Part shown: positions 42,228 through 51,165 of the stretch, one piece after another
Numbering within the stretch: position 1 is the stretch's first letter
How the letters are laid out: the number at the start of each line of letters is the position of its first letter
From: Oceanospirillum sp047518265
Lineage (GTDB): Bacteria; Pseudomonadota; Gammaproteobacteria; Pseudomonadales; Halomonadaceae
Assembly (NCBI GenBank): GCA_047518265.1
Contig: JAKZRG010000029.1
Location: 1 to 64,000, forward strand
Direction: 5' to 3'
Length of the DNA stretch: 64,000 bases
Translations under genes and position numbers: made by a program
The notes under the pieces: generated by a model
Databases searched by the model: none
Seen by the model: the letters and a program-made list of their open reading frames with translations, nothing else
What the model was told of the DNA's origin: nothing

Positions 42228-43964
42228 ATGAACAAACGTCTTGATACTTCGCGCGTGATCCGCGCTCCTCACGGTACTGAAATCAGCGCCAAAAGCTGGC
42301 TGACCGAAGCACCTCTGCGTATGTTGATGAATAATCTCGATCCCGATGTGGCCGAACACCCCCATGAACTGGTGGTATACGGTGGCATCGGTCGCGCAGC
42401 CCGTGACTGGGAAAGCTACGACACTATCGTAGATACCCTGAAGCAGTTAGAAGCCGACGAAACCTTACTGGTACAAAGTGGTAAACCCGTGGGCGTCTTC
42501 AAAACCCACGAAAATGCACCACGGGTACTGATCGCCAATTCCAATATCGTGCCTCACTGGGCCAACTGGGAACACTTTAACGAATTGGATAAAAAAGGCC
42601 TGATGATGTACGGCCAAATGACAGCAGGTTCTTGGATCTATATTGGCTCCCAAGGTATTGTGCAAGGCACCTATGAAACCTTTGTTGCCATCGCCAAACA
42701 ACACTTTAATGGCGAAGCTAAAGGCCGTTGGATTTTAACCGGTGGCTTAGGCGGTATGGGTGGCGCTCAACCACTGGCGGGCACCATGGCTGGTTTCTCT
42801 ATGATTGCCGTTGAATGTGACGAAAGCCGTATCGATTACCGTCTACGTACCGGTTACTTGGATCAAAAAGCATCCACACTGGATGAAGCCATGTTGATGC
42901 TGCAAGAATCCATGGACAGCCATCAACCCACCTCTATCGGTCTATTAGGCAATGCTGCCGATATCTTCCCAGAGTTGGTCAAACGAGGGATCACACCCGA
43001 TGTGGTTACCGATCAAACCTCGGCCCATGATCCACTAAACGGCTACCTGCCTATTGGCTGGACCATGGATAAGGCCAAAGCGATACGTCTACAAGATGAA
43101 AGCGCCGTAGTATCCGCCGCCAAAAAGTCCATGGCAATACAAGTACAAGCCATGCTGGATCTACAAGCCAGAGGCGCTGCTACACTGGATTACGGTAACA
43201 ATATCCGCCAGATGGCACTGGATGAAGGTGTCGAAAACGCCTTTGATTTCCCAGGCTTTGTTCCCGCCTATATCCGACCTCTATTTTGTGAAGGTATCGG
43301 GCCTTTTCGCTGGGCCGCTTTATCCGGTGACCCAGAAGATATCTACAAAACCGATCAAAAAGTAAAAGAACTGATTCCCGACAACCCCCACCTGCATAAC
43401 TGGCTGGATATGGCCCGTGAACGAATTCAGTTCCAAGGTCTCCCCGCTCGCATCTGTTGGGTAGGTTTAGAAGATCGCGCCCGTTTAGGCCTGGCCTTTA
43501 ATGAGATGGTCAAAAGCGGCGAACTAAAAGCACCTGTCGTGATCGGTCGTGACCATCTGGATTCTGGTTCTGTGGCGTCACCTAACCGTGAAACCGAAGC
43601 CATGAAAGACGGCTCAGATGCGGTATCCGATTGGCCCTTATTGAACGCTTTGCTCAACACCGCAGGCGGTGCCACCTGGGTTAGCCTACACCACGGCGGC
43701 GGTGTGGGTATGGGCTTTAGCCAACACTCAGGTGTGGTGATCTGTTGTGACGGTACCGACGATGCAGCTGCCCGCATTGGCCGTGTACTGTGGAATGATC
43801 CCGCCACTGGCGTTATGCGCCATGCGGATGCCGGTTACGACATTGCCCGTGAAAGCGCTAAACGCAATGGCTTAAACCTGCCGATGCTAAACCAAGAGTT
43901 CAATAAAGAAGCCTGCAACAAAGACACCTCAGATACAGATAACACGCCAGGGAATAAAGGTTAA
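42228..43964 (+). CDS. hutU: Urocanate hydratase
   Basis: The 578-residue second enzyme of histidine breakdown; it hydrates urocanate to imidazolonepropionate with a tightly bound NAD+. Signatures: VVYGGIGRAARDWESYD near residue 45, NSNIVPHWANWEHF, the GGLGGMGGAQPLAG glycine-rich segment and DHLDSGSVASPNRETEAM near the end. The ATG at 42228 is seven bases after AAAGG; in-frame codons upstream to 42207 are weaker. It is followed by hutH after 10 bp. A leader with a 12-bp palindrome (ATATTCGAATAT, 42175-42186) precedes it. Confidence 0.96.
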   Translation: MNKRLDTSRVIRAPHGTEISAKSWLTEAPLRMLMNNLDPDVAEHPHELVVYGGIGRAARDWESYDTIVDTLKQLEADETLLVQSGKPVGVFKTHENAPRVLIANSNIVPHWANWEHFNELDKKGLMMYGQMTAGSWIYIGSQGIVQGTYETFVAIAKQHFNGEAKGRWILTGGLGGMGGAQPLAGTMAGFSMIAVECDESRIDYRLRTGYLDQKASTLDEAMLMLQESMDSHQPTSIGLLGNAADIFPELVKRGITPDVVTDQTSAHDPLNGYLPIGWTMDKAKAIRLQDESAVVSAAKKSMAIQVQAMLDLQARGAATLDYGNNIRQMALDEGVENAFDFPGFVPAYIRPLFCEGIGPFRWAALSGDPEDIYKTDQKVKELIPDNPHLHNWLDMARERIQFQGLPARICWVGLEDRARLGLAFNEMVKSGELKAPVVIGRDHLDSGSVASPNRETEAMKDGSDAVSDWPLLNALLNTAGGATWVSLHHGGGVGMGFSQHSGVVICCDGTDDAAARIGRVLWNDPATGVMRHADAGYDIARESAKRNGLNLPMLNQEFNKEACNKDTSDTDNTPGNKG

Positions 43965-43974
43965 GGAAATGACG

Positions 43975-45510
43975 ATGAATGCATACGAACTACACCTCAT
44001 CCCTGGAAAAATGACTCTGGCACAGCTGCGTCAGATTAACGAAAACCCGGTCAAAATGACGCTGGATGAAGACTGTCATACCGCCATTCATGCCTCGGCA
44101 AAAACCGTTGCGAATGTCATCAGCGAAGGTCGTACCGTCTATGGCATCAATACCGGTTTTGGTCTGCTAGCCAATACCCGCATCGAAGTGGAAGAACTGG
44201 AAACCCTGCAACGCAGCATCGTCCTGTCCCACGCCGCCGGTATCGGTGACATGATGGATATCAACACCGTGCGCCTGCTGATGGTCTTAAAGATCAACTC
44301 ACTGGCCCGTGGTTTCTCCGGTATCCGCCTATCGGTAATCAATGCCCTGATCACACTGGTCAATCGTGAGATCTACCCTTGTATCCCGAAGAAAGGCTCC
44401 GTCGGTGCCTCCGGTGATTTAGCCCCACTGGCTCATATGTCGGCTATCTTGCTAGGGGAAGGCCAAGCTATCTACAAAGGCGAAACCATCTCCGCCAAAG
44501 TGGCGCTGGAACTGGCCGGTTTAGAGCCTATTGAACTGGCCCCGAAAGAGGGACTGGCTCTACTCAACGGCACTCAGGCCTCCACCGCCTTTGCCCTGCA
44601 AGGTCTGTTTGCGGCAGAAAATGCCCTGCTATCCGCCACCGTTATCGGTGCCCTGTGCGTCGAAGCCGCCACCGGCTCCCGTCGTCCTTTTGACGACAGA
44701 ATTCACCAAGTACGCGGCCACCAAGGGCAAATCGATATGGCACAAGCTTATCGCGGTTTGCTGGATCACTCGCAAATCGAAGACTCTCACCGTAGCTGCG
44801 ATAAGGTACAAGACCCTTACTCCCTTCGCTGCCAACCACAGGTAATGGGGGCTTGTTTGACCCAGATCCGTCAAGCCAGTGAAGTGATTCTGACCGAAAG
44901 TAACGCCGTATCCGATAATCCTCTGGTCTTCCCAGAAGATGGCGATATCATCTCCGGCGGTAACTTCCATGCCGAACCGATTGCCTTTGCGGCAGATAAT
45001 CTGGCACTGGCCATTGCTGAAATCGGAGCACTTTCCGAACGACGAATGGCCCTATTGATCGATTCTAACCTAAGCGGCTTGCCACCCTTTCTGGTGGATA
45101 ACGGCGGCGTCAACTCAGGTTTTATGATCGCACAGGTCACATCTGCCGCACTGGCCAGTGAAAACAAATGTTTGGCACATCCCGCCTCCGTGGACAGCCT
45201 ACCCACTTCAGCCAACCAAGAAGACCATGTATCTATGGCTACCTGGGCCGCACGTCGCCTACAAGATATGCACGAAAATACCACGGGTATATTGGCTATC
45301 GAGTTATTAGCCAGTTGTCAGGGCTTGGACTTCCGCGCACCGCTAAAAGCTTCCGACCTGTTAGAACAAGCCAAAGCCGAACTGCGCAGCCACGTCCCCT
45401 TCTACGACAAAGACCGCTACTTCTCACCGGATATAGAAGCCGCAGCAGCTTTAATTAGAGAAGGCGCATTGGAGAAATTTGTTATTGATAAGGTGAAGGT
45501 TTCGGCTTGA
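43975..45510 (+). CDS. hutH: Histidine ammonia-lyase
   Basis: The 511-residue first enzyme of histidine breakdown: it removes ammonia from histidine to give urocanate. The MIO cofactor forms from Ala-Ser-Gly at residues 145-147 (GSVGASGDLAPLAHMSA). Other family marks: VYGINTGFG near 55, PQVMGACL and NGGVNSGFMIAQ. The ATG at 43975 is preferred because AAGGA is seven bases upstream; another ATG two codons earlier is too close to it. Terminal gene of the hutC-hutU-hutH direction. Confidence 0.96.
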   Translation: MNAYELHLIPGKMTLAQLRQINENPVKMTLDEDCHTAIHASAKTVANVISEGRTVYGINTGFGLLANTRIEVEELETLQRSIVLSHAAGIGDMMDINTVRLLMVLKINSLARGFSGIRLSVINALITLVNREIYPCIPKKGSVGASGDLAPLAHMSAILLGEGQAIYKGETISAKVALELAGLEPIELAPKEGLALLNGTQASTAFALQGLFAAENALLSATVIGALCVEAATGSRRPFDDRIHQVRGHQGQIDMAQAYRGLLDHSQIEDSHRSCDKVQDPYSLRCQPQVMGACLTQIRQASEVILTESNAVSDNPLVFPEDGDIISGGNFHAEPIAFAADNLALAIAEIGALSERRMALLIDSNLSGLPPFLVDNGGVNSGFMIAQVTSAALASENKCLAHPASVDSLPTSANQEDHVSMATWAARRLQDMHENTTGILAIELLASCQGLDFRAPLKASDLLEQAKAELRSHVPFYDKDRYFSPDIEAAAALIREGALEKFVIDKVKVSA

Positions 45511-45564
45511 AGGCGGGAGTTTAACGAAAAAGATATAAGGTCATAAAAACCTCTTCGAGTTCTT

Positions 45565-45606
45565 GAAGTGCTCCTAATATAAAGATATAACGATTGGGAG
45601 CACTTC
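45565..45606. terminator. Long hairpin between hutH and the AraC-like gene
   Basis: GAAGTGCTCC at 45565-45574 pairs with 45597-45606, and the stem continues with TAAT/ATTG inside. It lies between convergent genes. No U-tract. Confidence 0.5.
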
Positions 45607-45623
45607 AGTACAAACGAAAGCTT

Positions 45624-46439
45624 TTAACGCTTAATCAAATGCGATGAGGTGTAGTAATTTAACTTAAAATTCTTCTCAACAAGATATTCACTAGGCGATA
45701 GGCCACTGAAATGCTTAAACTCTTTAATGAAATGAGATTGATCATAAAACTGCGTATCTTGTGATATATCAGAAAAATGATTACTGCTACAAGCAAGTAG
45801 ATGTTTCAAGCTAGACTGAAAACGAGCTGTCCTTGAAAAATACTTCGCATCAACACCTGTAAATATTTTAAACTTTCGTTGAAAGCTACGTTCACTACAA
45901 GCCACTTCAGCTTTCACCGTATTAAGTATGCACTGCTCTCTGCGATAATAAATTTGATCGACTGCCCAAAAAAAGCTATTTCTGTAAGGTTTCAATCGAT
46001 CAAGCTTCTGCATCAACCACCTCTCTAATAGAAACAATCGCTGTGTATCACTTACATTATCAAATATTGATTGCAGATCTGATAATGGCGATATATCAGA
46101 TAGGAAATATAGTTGGTCTACCAGTTGTTGCATCGGAATATTAAATAGCAAATAAAAACCACTAGACCTAAAGCGAATTGAAAGTAATTTAACAGCCCCT
46201 TTAGATTTAAGCTGTAGACGATATTTTCTTGGGCAACAAACTAAAGCATCCCGCCCTAAGCAACGCTTAATACCATTTATTTCAAGCTCTATCGGTTCTT
46301 CAGCAAGATTAAATAATAATTCGGCACCTGTACCGGGAAACATACAAGGAAGCACTCCACCTACAGACTGCTGCCACAACCATAATTGACGAACGTAGAA
46401 GTCTAAAGGTGAGCTGACATTAAATGTCTCGATCTTCAT
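45624..46439 (-). CDS. AraC-family regulator
   Basis: A 271-residue AraC-type regulator. The C-terminal double helix-turn-helix includes ACSERSFQRKFKIFTGVDAKY and DQSHFIKEFKHFSGLSPSEYL. The N-terminal domain (1-150) is a cupin-like sensor resembling DUF6597, starting PLDFYVRQLWLWQQ with PGTGAELLFNL. Target genes are not evident; next to it are hutH (convergent) and a divergent-side DUF6506 gene. Confidence 0.88.
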   Translation of the reverse strand: MKIETFNVSSPLDFYVRQLWLWQQSVGGVLPCMFPGTGAELLFNLAEEPIELEINGIKRCLGRDALVCCPRKYRLQLKSKGAVKLLSIRFRSSGFYLLFNIPMQQLVDQLYFLSDISPLSDLQSIFDNVSDTQRLFLLERWLMQKLDRLKPYRNSFFWAVDQIYYRREQCILNTVKAEVACSERSFQRKFKIFTGVDAKYFSRTARFQSSLKHLLACSSNHFSDISQDTQFYDQSHFIKEFKHFSGLSPSEYLVEKNFKLNYYTSSHLIKR

Positions 46440-46594
46440 AAGAAAATACTAAATGCTAAGTCTTAGTTTATTTAATAGTGCAGAATATATCATAGGTAGC
46501 TCTGGCACATGCTCCTGAAGAAACAATATCTTTCTTGATTTGCAAGACATAAGTACTCTGTCATGCAGAGCACTTAGCTTAATTAGAGAGGGAA

Positions 46595-46906
46595 TTATTG
46601 AAACAAATTGTCCCCACTGGAAAACCTTAATCCTGGGTGATAGTCAAAACGTACAACACCAACATGAACCTTTCCTTTTGCAGCCTCAACAATTGCAGCA
46701 ACACCTTGATGGCCAAAACCACCACATAATTCAACTACCGTTATACCCTCATCAATTAACTCATGCATCAAGCTACACCCTTGATGATAGTTTGCCACAG
46801 CTATAGTTTTTACTTCCACTTGCTCTGTCTTAACCCACCCCTGATGGATAACTGCTTCAGCATTGGGTGCAACAAAAATAAAGGCTGCTTTTATTTTCTC
46901 TGTCAT
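46595..46906 (-). CDS. DUF6506 family protein
   Basis: A 103-residue small protein of the DUF6506 type: IKAAFIFVAPNAEAVIHQGW, then DEGITVVELCGGFGHQGVAA and VHVGVVRFDYHPGL. The family is uncharacterised; the CGGFG motif and alternating strands and helices suggest a small alpha/beta fold. Upstream, 135 bp separates it from the divergent fatty-acid hydroxylase gene. Whether the neighbouring AraC-type gene regulates it is unknown. Confidence 0.75.
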   Translation of the reverse strand: MTEKIKAAFIFVAPNAEAVIHQGWVKTEQVEVKTIAVANYHQGCSLMHELIDEGITVVELCGGFGHQGVAAIVEAAKGKVHVGVVRFDYHPGLRFSSGDNLFQ

Positions 46907-47041
46907 TATTATGTCTCTTAATTCTCAAGTTGGTAACGCTATGCTAATAAAAGAGAAAGCAAAGTCATTGTAAAAATGCGTCAACTCTTAAGCGCATCAA
47001 CCAGCTTAAGTCTTAGCAGAAAAACAGAGAAAAGGACTTAG

Positions 47042-47779
47042 ATGGATCTACTACTTAAAACCATAACCCAATCCCCAAGCTTACTGGATGCATGGGGTTA
47101 TGCCTTTATCACTCAGCTGACTATCTACTTTGGCATTTGTGGCGGTGTCGTGGTGTCTGTTCTGGCACTTAAAAGGTTGAAGATCGGCTCGGTATTGGAT
47201 GAGCGACCTTTTAAGCAACATCAGATCAGGAATGAGATTCTAAGCAGTCTAGGATCGAGTCTAATTTATGCGGTTTATATGCTGGCCTGTTTTAGATTGG
47301 CTTCTGGAACATGCCCTTCGTCGTTTTTTGAGGGCTTGATTCAGCTCATCGCATTTTTGGCGATTTATGATATCGCGAACTACACCACCCATAGACTTTT
47401 ACATACGGGAAGGTTTCGACGCTTCCACTATCAACATCATCGTTCCGTTAGGGTTACCCCTTGGTCTACCTCTAGTCTGCATCCGGTTGAGGCTATTCTT
47501 AGCCAAATGCCACTATTGTTGTTTGTATGGTTCGTGCCGGTATCAAGTCTGATGATTATTGTGTTTTACGCAGTACTGATGCTCTTTATGGCAATGGGGC
47601 ACAGTAACTATAGCCCGGTTGGCCACACTTTTAATGCACCCAAATTAAAAGGCTATATTCGCTTTCATCAACGACACCATCAATTGGGTCATGTGAACTA
47701 TGGTTTCTTGGGAATCCATTGGGATTTAGTTTTTGGAACTCATTTTCAGAAGGAAAAGGACAGTTCAAAAGCGAGATAG
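47042..47779 (+). CDS. Fatty acid hydroxylase/sterol desaturase superfamily protein
   Basis: A 245-residue membrane protein with the three histidine clusters of the di-iron fatty acid hydroxylase superfamily: HRLLH, HYQHHRSVRVTPWS with a nearby HP, and HQRHHQ with NYG. About four membrane helices. It probably hydroxylates or desaturates a lipid acyl chain at the membrane. AAAGGA precedes ATG 47042. Substrate cannot be predicted. Divergent from DUF6506. Confidence 0.85.
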   Translation: MDLLLKTITQSPSLLDAWGYAFITQLTIYFGICGGVVVSVLALKRLKIGSVLDERPFKQHQIRNEILSSLGSSLIYAVYMLACFRLASGTCPSSFFEGLIQLIAFLAIYDIANYTTHRLLHTGRFRRFHYQHHRSVRVTPWSTSSLHPVEAILSQMPLLLFVWFVPVSSLMIIVFYAVLMLFMAMGHSNYSPVGHTFNAPKLKGYIRFHQRHHQLGHVNYGFLGIHWDLVFGTHFQKEKDSSKAR

Positions 47780-47850
47780 ATAGAGCGATTCAAAGTGCTT
47801 TTGGATAGTGAGCGATGCGTACTGATTACTAAAGAGGGGGGGCAAAACCT

Positions 47851-47882
47851 AAACGGCCAGCCCTTTAACAGACCGGCCGTTT
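47851..47882. terminator. Hairpin between convergent genes
   Basis: AAACGGCC at 47851-47858 pairs with GGCCGTTT at 47875-47882. The T-rich context on the minus strand and the position suit a terminator for either direction. Confidence 0.6.
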
Positions 47883-47941
47883 ATCAGGTTAAACGCCATA
47901 GAAGTAGACGCCTAAGAATAATGAGGCTAGAGGCTATAAAC

Positions 47942-47965
47942 TAGGGATTAGGGATTAGGAATTAG
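47942..47965. repeat. Heptamer tandem repeat at the rebB stop codon
   Basis: TAGGGAT, TAGGGAT, TAGGAAT and TAG occur in a row. The rebB stop codon (47962-47964) lies inside it, so on that strand successive stop triplets follow in different frames. Confidence 0.7.
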
Positions 47966-48228
47966 CCCTTTTCTATAATCTGATCGGTGACGGTTCCAGT
48001 AACCGCCTCTCCAGTATTCATCAACGCATTAATGCCCTGCACCGTCGCTGCTTGATACATAACATTGGCTTGCTGTTGCCCTGTTGTTAAGTTTTGACCT
48101 GAGGTAGATAGAGCCTGACTCGTTGTCATCATTAAATTACCCATGGCTGTTGCAGGAGTATCCCCCAGAACCTTGGTATTAACCTGGGTCACTGAATCCG
48201 TAATTGATCCATTAACTGTATTTGGCAT
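47962..48228 (-). CDS. RebB-family R-body protein
   Basis: An 88-residue protein of the RebB family, the building blocks of R bodies (coiled protein ribbons that can unroll and pierce membranes). Family sequence: NGSITDSVTQVNTKVLGDTP, ATAMGNLMMTTSQALS and QQQANVMYQAATVQGINALM. The ATG at 48228 has GAGG six bases upstream; four in-frame codons above it lack this. R-body loci normally have several reb genes plus a regulator, but only one is in the window. It is followed upstream, in the same direction, by a LysM-GH18 gene. Confidence 0.88.
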   Translation of the reverse strand: MPNTVNGSITDSVTQVNTKVLGDTPATAMGNLMMTTSQALSTSGQNLTTGQQQANVMYQAATVQGINALMNTGEAVTGTVTDQIIEKG

Positions 48229-48320
48229 ATTGAACCTCATGAATTAATTATTTTTATTTAAAGGCTTTAAATAGCCTTAGATATAAATAGAAGATGTTCT
48301 TAGTGGATATCAGTCAGGTA

Positions 48321-49340
48321 TTACACCTGCTGCCATTGGATATAACCGTGGGTGGTTACACCTTGTTCAGCAAAATATTGTTCTGCATCCGGGTACATAC
48401 TGGCGGTAACAATGCTTGGAATAACTTTTGATTTACAGTCAGCATAAGCTGCCCAGCTTAATAATGGATCGGCATAGTCATTTTCAGTTTCTTTGCCATT
48501 GGTATAAAGCTGAGGGGACATATAGTCGATATTTGTATCTGGAAAGAAGCCTTTCATAAGATCAGCAGCATCATCAATATCATAAGGTGCTGAATGGCTG
48601 ATGGTCACCAGGACTTTAAAGCCATGGGCTTGAGCCGTCGAAAAGGACTGAGCGAACGTATCAGCTAGGCCACTTTCTCCAACTTCGATATCATAAGCTA
48701 GGCCATCATAACCGGCAAAAGTACCATCCGTTATCGCTTGCTCAATCTCTTGAAGAAACGCTTGAGTAAACGGCCCTGTTTTTTTATCGCCGCCGCCAAG
48801 GGAAAGAAACTTTTCACCTAATAATTGATCTTTCAGGTGAGCGCTCTGACTCACTGCATCACTCACATTACCCCAACCACTGAAAGCAATGCCGATGTTT
48901 GCGCCAACTAAGGGCTGAGAGGTTTCATAAGTCCAATCCCAGTAACCGATATACTCAGCCTCCGGTAGATCGACAGGTTCAGTCGGTGTTATTTGCTCAC
49001 CTTCCTTGGGAATGGTTAATACCTGGCCGACCTGAATGCTATCGGGATCAAGATCGTTATTAGCTGTTGCGATTTCTTGCCAAGTCACCCCTTGGCTCGC
49101 ATTAATAGAATCAGCAATAGCGGAAAGATTGTCACCAGACATGACAACATAGATCCACTGACCCGCTTTATCTGTAAAAGGGATCTTTAATGATTGGCCA
49201 ACTTGGATGGCATTGGCATCCGCTAACCCATTCGCCGTGACAATATCCTGATAGCCAATACCTGCAGAGGCATTAATATTGGCTGCGATCTCAGATAGAG
49301 AGTCCCCAGATTGAACCGTGTACTTTAGTGATTGCGACAT
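48321..49340 (-). CDS. LysM x2 and GH18-like domain protein, no signal peptide
   Basis: A 339-residue protein with two LysM domains (about 5-55: YTVQSGDSLSEIAANI; about 62-112: YVVMSGDNLSAIADSI), a short Pro linker and a GH18-like barrel from about 128. In the GH18 active-site pattern DxxDxDxE the sequence is DGLAYDIE (212-219): the catalytic Glu and last Asp are kept, while the middle Asp is Ala. So it may bind or weakly cut GlcNAc polymers. No signal peptide is seen, odd for a LysM protein. It lies 92 bp upstream of rebB on the same strand, suggesting a common unit and possible release through R-body action (inference). Confidence 0.8.
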   Translation of the reverse strand: MSQSLKYTVQSGDSLSEIAANINASAGIGYQDIVTANGLADANAIQVGQSLKIPFTDKAGQWIYVVMSGDNLSAIADSINASQGVTWQEIATANNDLDPDSIQVGQVLTIPKEGEQITPTEPVDLPEAEYIGYWDWTYETSQPLVGANIGIAFSGWGNVSDAVSQSAHLKDQLLGEKFLSLGGGDKKTGPFTQAFLQEIEQAITDGTFAGYDGLAYDIEVGESGLADTFAQSFSTAQAHGFKVLVTISHSAPYDIDDAADLMKGFFPDTNIDYMSPQLYTNGKETENDYADPLLSWAAYADCKSKVIPSIVTASMYPDAEQYFAEQGVTTHGYIQWQQV

Positions 49341-49528
49341 AATACTTGTCCTGATCCGTGATGGCTTAACATCATATTTATGTTTTTAGCGATCTTTAAA
49401 AGCGAATCAAATTGTTAACCAACCCTGGCTATAAAAGCTATTACAGCCTATTTCACCTTTAGTGAAATCTAAATTACACCTACCCTAAATCTCTTATCCT
49501 GTCAGTTTAGACTTAATGACACAGCTAA

Positions 49529-49574
49529 AAACCATTCCGATATGATCAACTCTCTGGCCGCTCGTGATTGGTAT
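49529..49574 (+). repeat. Degenerate short copy D of the terminal-inverted-repeat element
   Basis: AAACCATTCCGATA at the left and CGTGATTGGTAT at the right match the ends of copies A and B with small gaps; the interior is mostly lost. It lies in the leader upstream of efpL. Confidence 0.4.
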
Positions 49575-49656
49575 TATTAAGACATTCCTTGCTTTCGATA
49601 ATCGCGGGCTTAAACTATTAGCCAAATTGATTTGATACTCTTTTAGGACGGAAAAA

Positions 49657-50232
49657 ATGCCTAAGGCAAGTGAAGTTAAAAAAAATGCAGCCATCGAACA
49701 TAACGGCAAAACATTAATCGTAAGAGATATCGAGCGTTCTGTTCCTCAGGGTCGTGCTGGCGGTAGCTTGTACCGTATGCGTATGTACGATGTAGTCACG
49801 GGTGCTAAGGTCGATGAGACCTTTAAAGATTCAGATATGTTAACCCTTGCGGATCTGATCCGTCGTCCAGCGGCATTTTCCTATATCGATGGTGACGAAT
49901 ATGTCTTTATGGACAACGAGGACTATACGCCGTACAACTTAAATAAAGAGTCTATCGCTGACGAGATTTTGTTTATCACAGAAGATACTCAAGGCCTGAT
50001 GGTTGTTATCGTTGATGATGCACCGGTTGCCATTGATCTCCCCATGAACGTTGAACTGGAAATTGTAGAAACAGATCCGTCATTGAAAGGGGGTTCTGCT
50101 ACCGCTCGTACTAAGCCTGCAATCTTAACAACAGGCTTAACTGTACAAGTGCCTGAGCATATCTCAACGGGTGAACGTATTAAGGTCAGTGTTGAAGAAC
50201 GTAAGTTTATGGGTCGTGCGGATTCTAAGTAA
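49657..50232 (+). CDS. efpL: Elongation factor P-like protein (EfpL/YeiP)
   Basis: A 191-residue three-barrel EF-P paralogue close to E. coli YeiP (EfpL): MPKASEVKKNAAIEHNGKTL, FSYIDGDEYVFMDNEDYTPY, and KPAILTTGLTVQVPEHIS. It helps ribosomes through difficult, mainly proline-rich, sequences. The EF-P tip loop here reads SVPQGRAGGSLYRMR, without the modified lysine of canonical EF-P, as expected for EfpL. A terminator follows. The leader contains repeat copy D. Confidence 0.93.
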   Translation: MPKASEVKKNAAIEHNGKTLIVRDIERSVPQGRAGGSLYRMRMYDVVTGAKVDETFKDSDMLTLADLIRRPAAFSYIDGDEYVFMDNEDYTPYNLNKESIADEILFITEDTQGLMVVIVDDAPVAIDLPMNVELEIVETDPSLKGGSATARTKPAILTTGLTVQVPEHISTGERIKVSVEERKFMGRADSK

Positions 50233-50293
50233 GTAAATCCAAGTGCACATCTATCCAGCGTCTATATAATTTCGATTTTTATAAGCCGCTATC

Positions 50294-50321
50294 AAACGCC
50301 TTCTGATTGGAAGGCGTTTTG
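50294..50321 (+). terminator. Terminator after efpL
   Basis: AAACGCCTT at 50294-50302 pairs with 50311-50319 and runs into T. Confidence 0.8.
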
Positions 50322-50483
50322 ATTACAAGCTCATTCTATTTATACTATCACTTTAAACGTCACATACTGTCTTTAGTTCGCCGCTCGAACTTAAATCAAT
50401 AAAAACCATCATTGTCTCTTTATAATTTACATGCGTTAATACTGCCGAAATCACGTTGACTCACAATATAAAGGACTAAATTG

Positions 50484-51014
50484 ATGTTTAAAAAAACAGT
50501 CTTACTTTTTCTATCTTTGCTATCATTTTCTTGCTTTGCAGCACCTTCAAGCCAAACATTATTTTCGGTGATCAATGAGCGCTTAAGCTATATGGAGGAT
50601 GTGGCACTATTTAAATCCCAGAAACATATCGCTATCGAAGATGTAGCACGAGAAAAGATAGTTATCGCTAAGGCATCAGACTCTGCCGCTAAATCTGGTT
50701 TGGATAAGGAAAGTGCAGTCGCTTTTTTCAAGGCTCAGATATCGGCAGCTAAAGTCATTCAGTACCGCTATCGTGCAGACTTGTTAAGTCGACCCGCTAA
50801 AAAAGATCCCAGAGATCTTAAAACCGTCATTCGACCTGCGTTGATTAAACTAGGCGGCCAGATTAATACAGAAATAGCAGCGTTATTGAATAACAATGGC
50901 TCATTGAAAGAAAGTGATTGGCAAAACTTCCAGCATACTCTTAATCAGAAGTATCTGAGCCAAGCGGATAAACGCTTACTGTTTAATGCTCTGACAAAAA
51001 TTAAGCTGAAGTAA
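50484..51014 (+). CDS. aroQ: Secreted chorismate mutase, AroQ gamma type
   Basis: A 176-residue periplasmic chorismate mutase. The signal peptide (TVLLFLSLLSFSCFA) is followed by the all-helical AroQ fold with the conserved residues of the gamma class: INERLSYMEDVALFK, the KESAVAFFKAQISAAKVIQ helix and a C-terminal helical half. It converts chorismate to prephenate outside the cytoplasm; the purpose of exported forms is unclear. The ATG at 50484 has AAGGA eight bases upstream. A cysteine-light mature part without the disulfide of some members. Confidence 0.88.
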   Translation: MFKKTVLLFLSLLSFSCFAAPSSQTLFSVINERLSYMEDVALFKSQKHIAIEDVAREKIVIAKASDSAAKSGLDKESAVAFFKAQISAAKVIQYRYRADLLSRPAKKDPRDLKTVIRPALIKLGGQINTEIAALLNNNGSLKESDWQNFQHTLNQKYLSQADKRLLFNALTKIKLK

Positions 51015-51029
51015 CCGCAAAATAAAAGA

Positions 51030-51052
51030 GGGCTATTTAAGACAGATAGCCC
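51030..51052. terminator. Hairpin between convergent aroQ and transporter genes
   Basis: GGGCTAT at 51030-51036 pairs with ATAGCCC at 51046-51052. Short stem, no U-tract. Confidence 0.4.
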
Positions 51053-51165
51053 CCCACCCCAACGTATCGATCAAGACACGGCCCAACAGAAAAGGCTCCT
51101 TCCAGGGCAAACACAGAAATAAAAGTAGGACAGATGAGGATCAAATCACACCAACCCTCCAATAA

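Noticed and set aside
44871..45284. Open frame on the minus strand inside hutH
   Set aside because: It mirrors the strong codon bias of hutH on the other strand; the sequence resembles no protein family.
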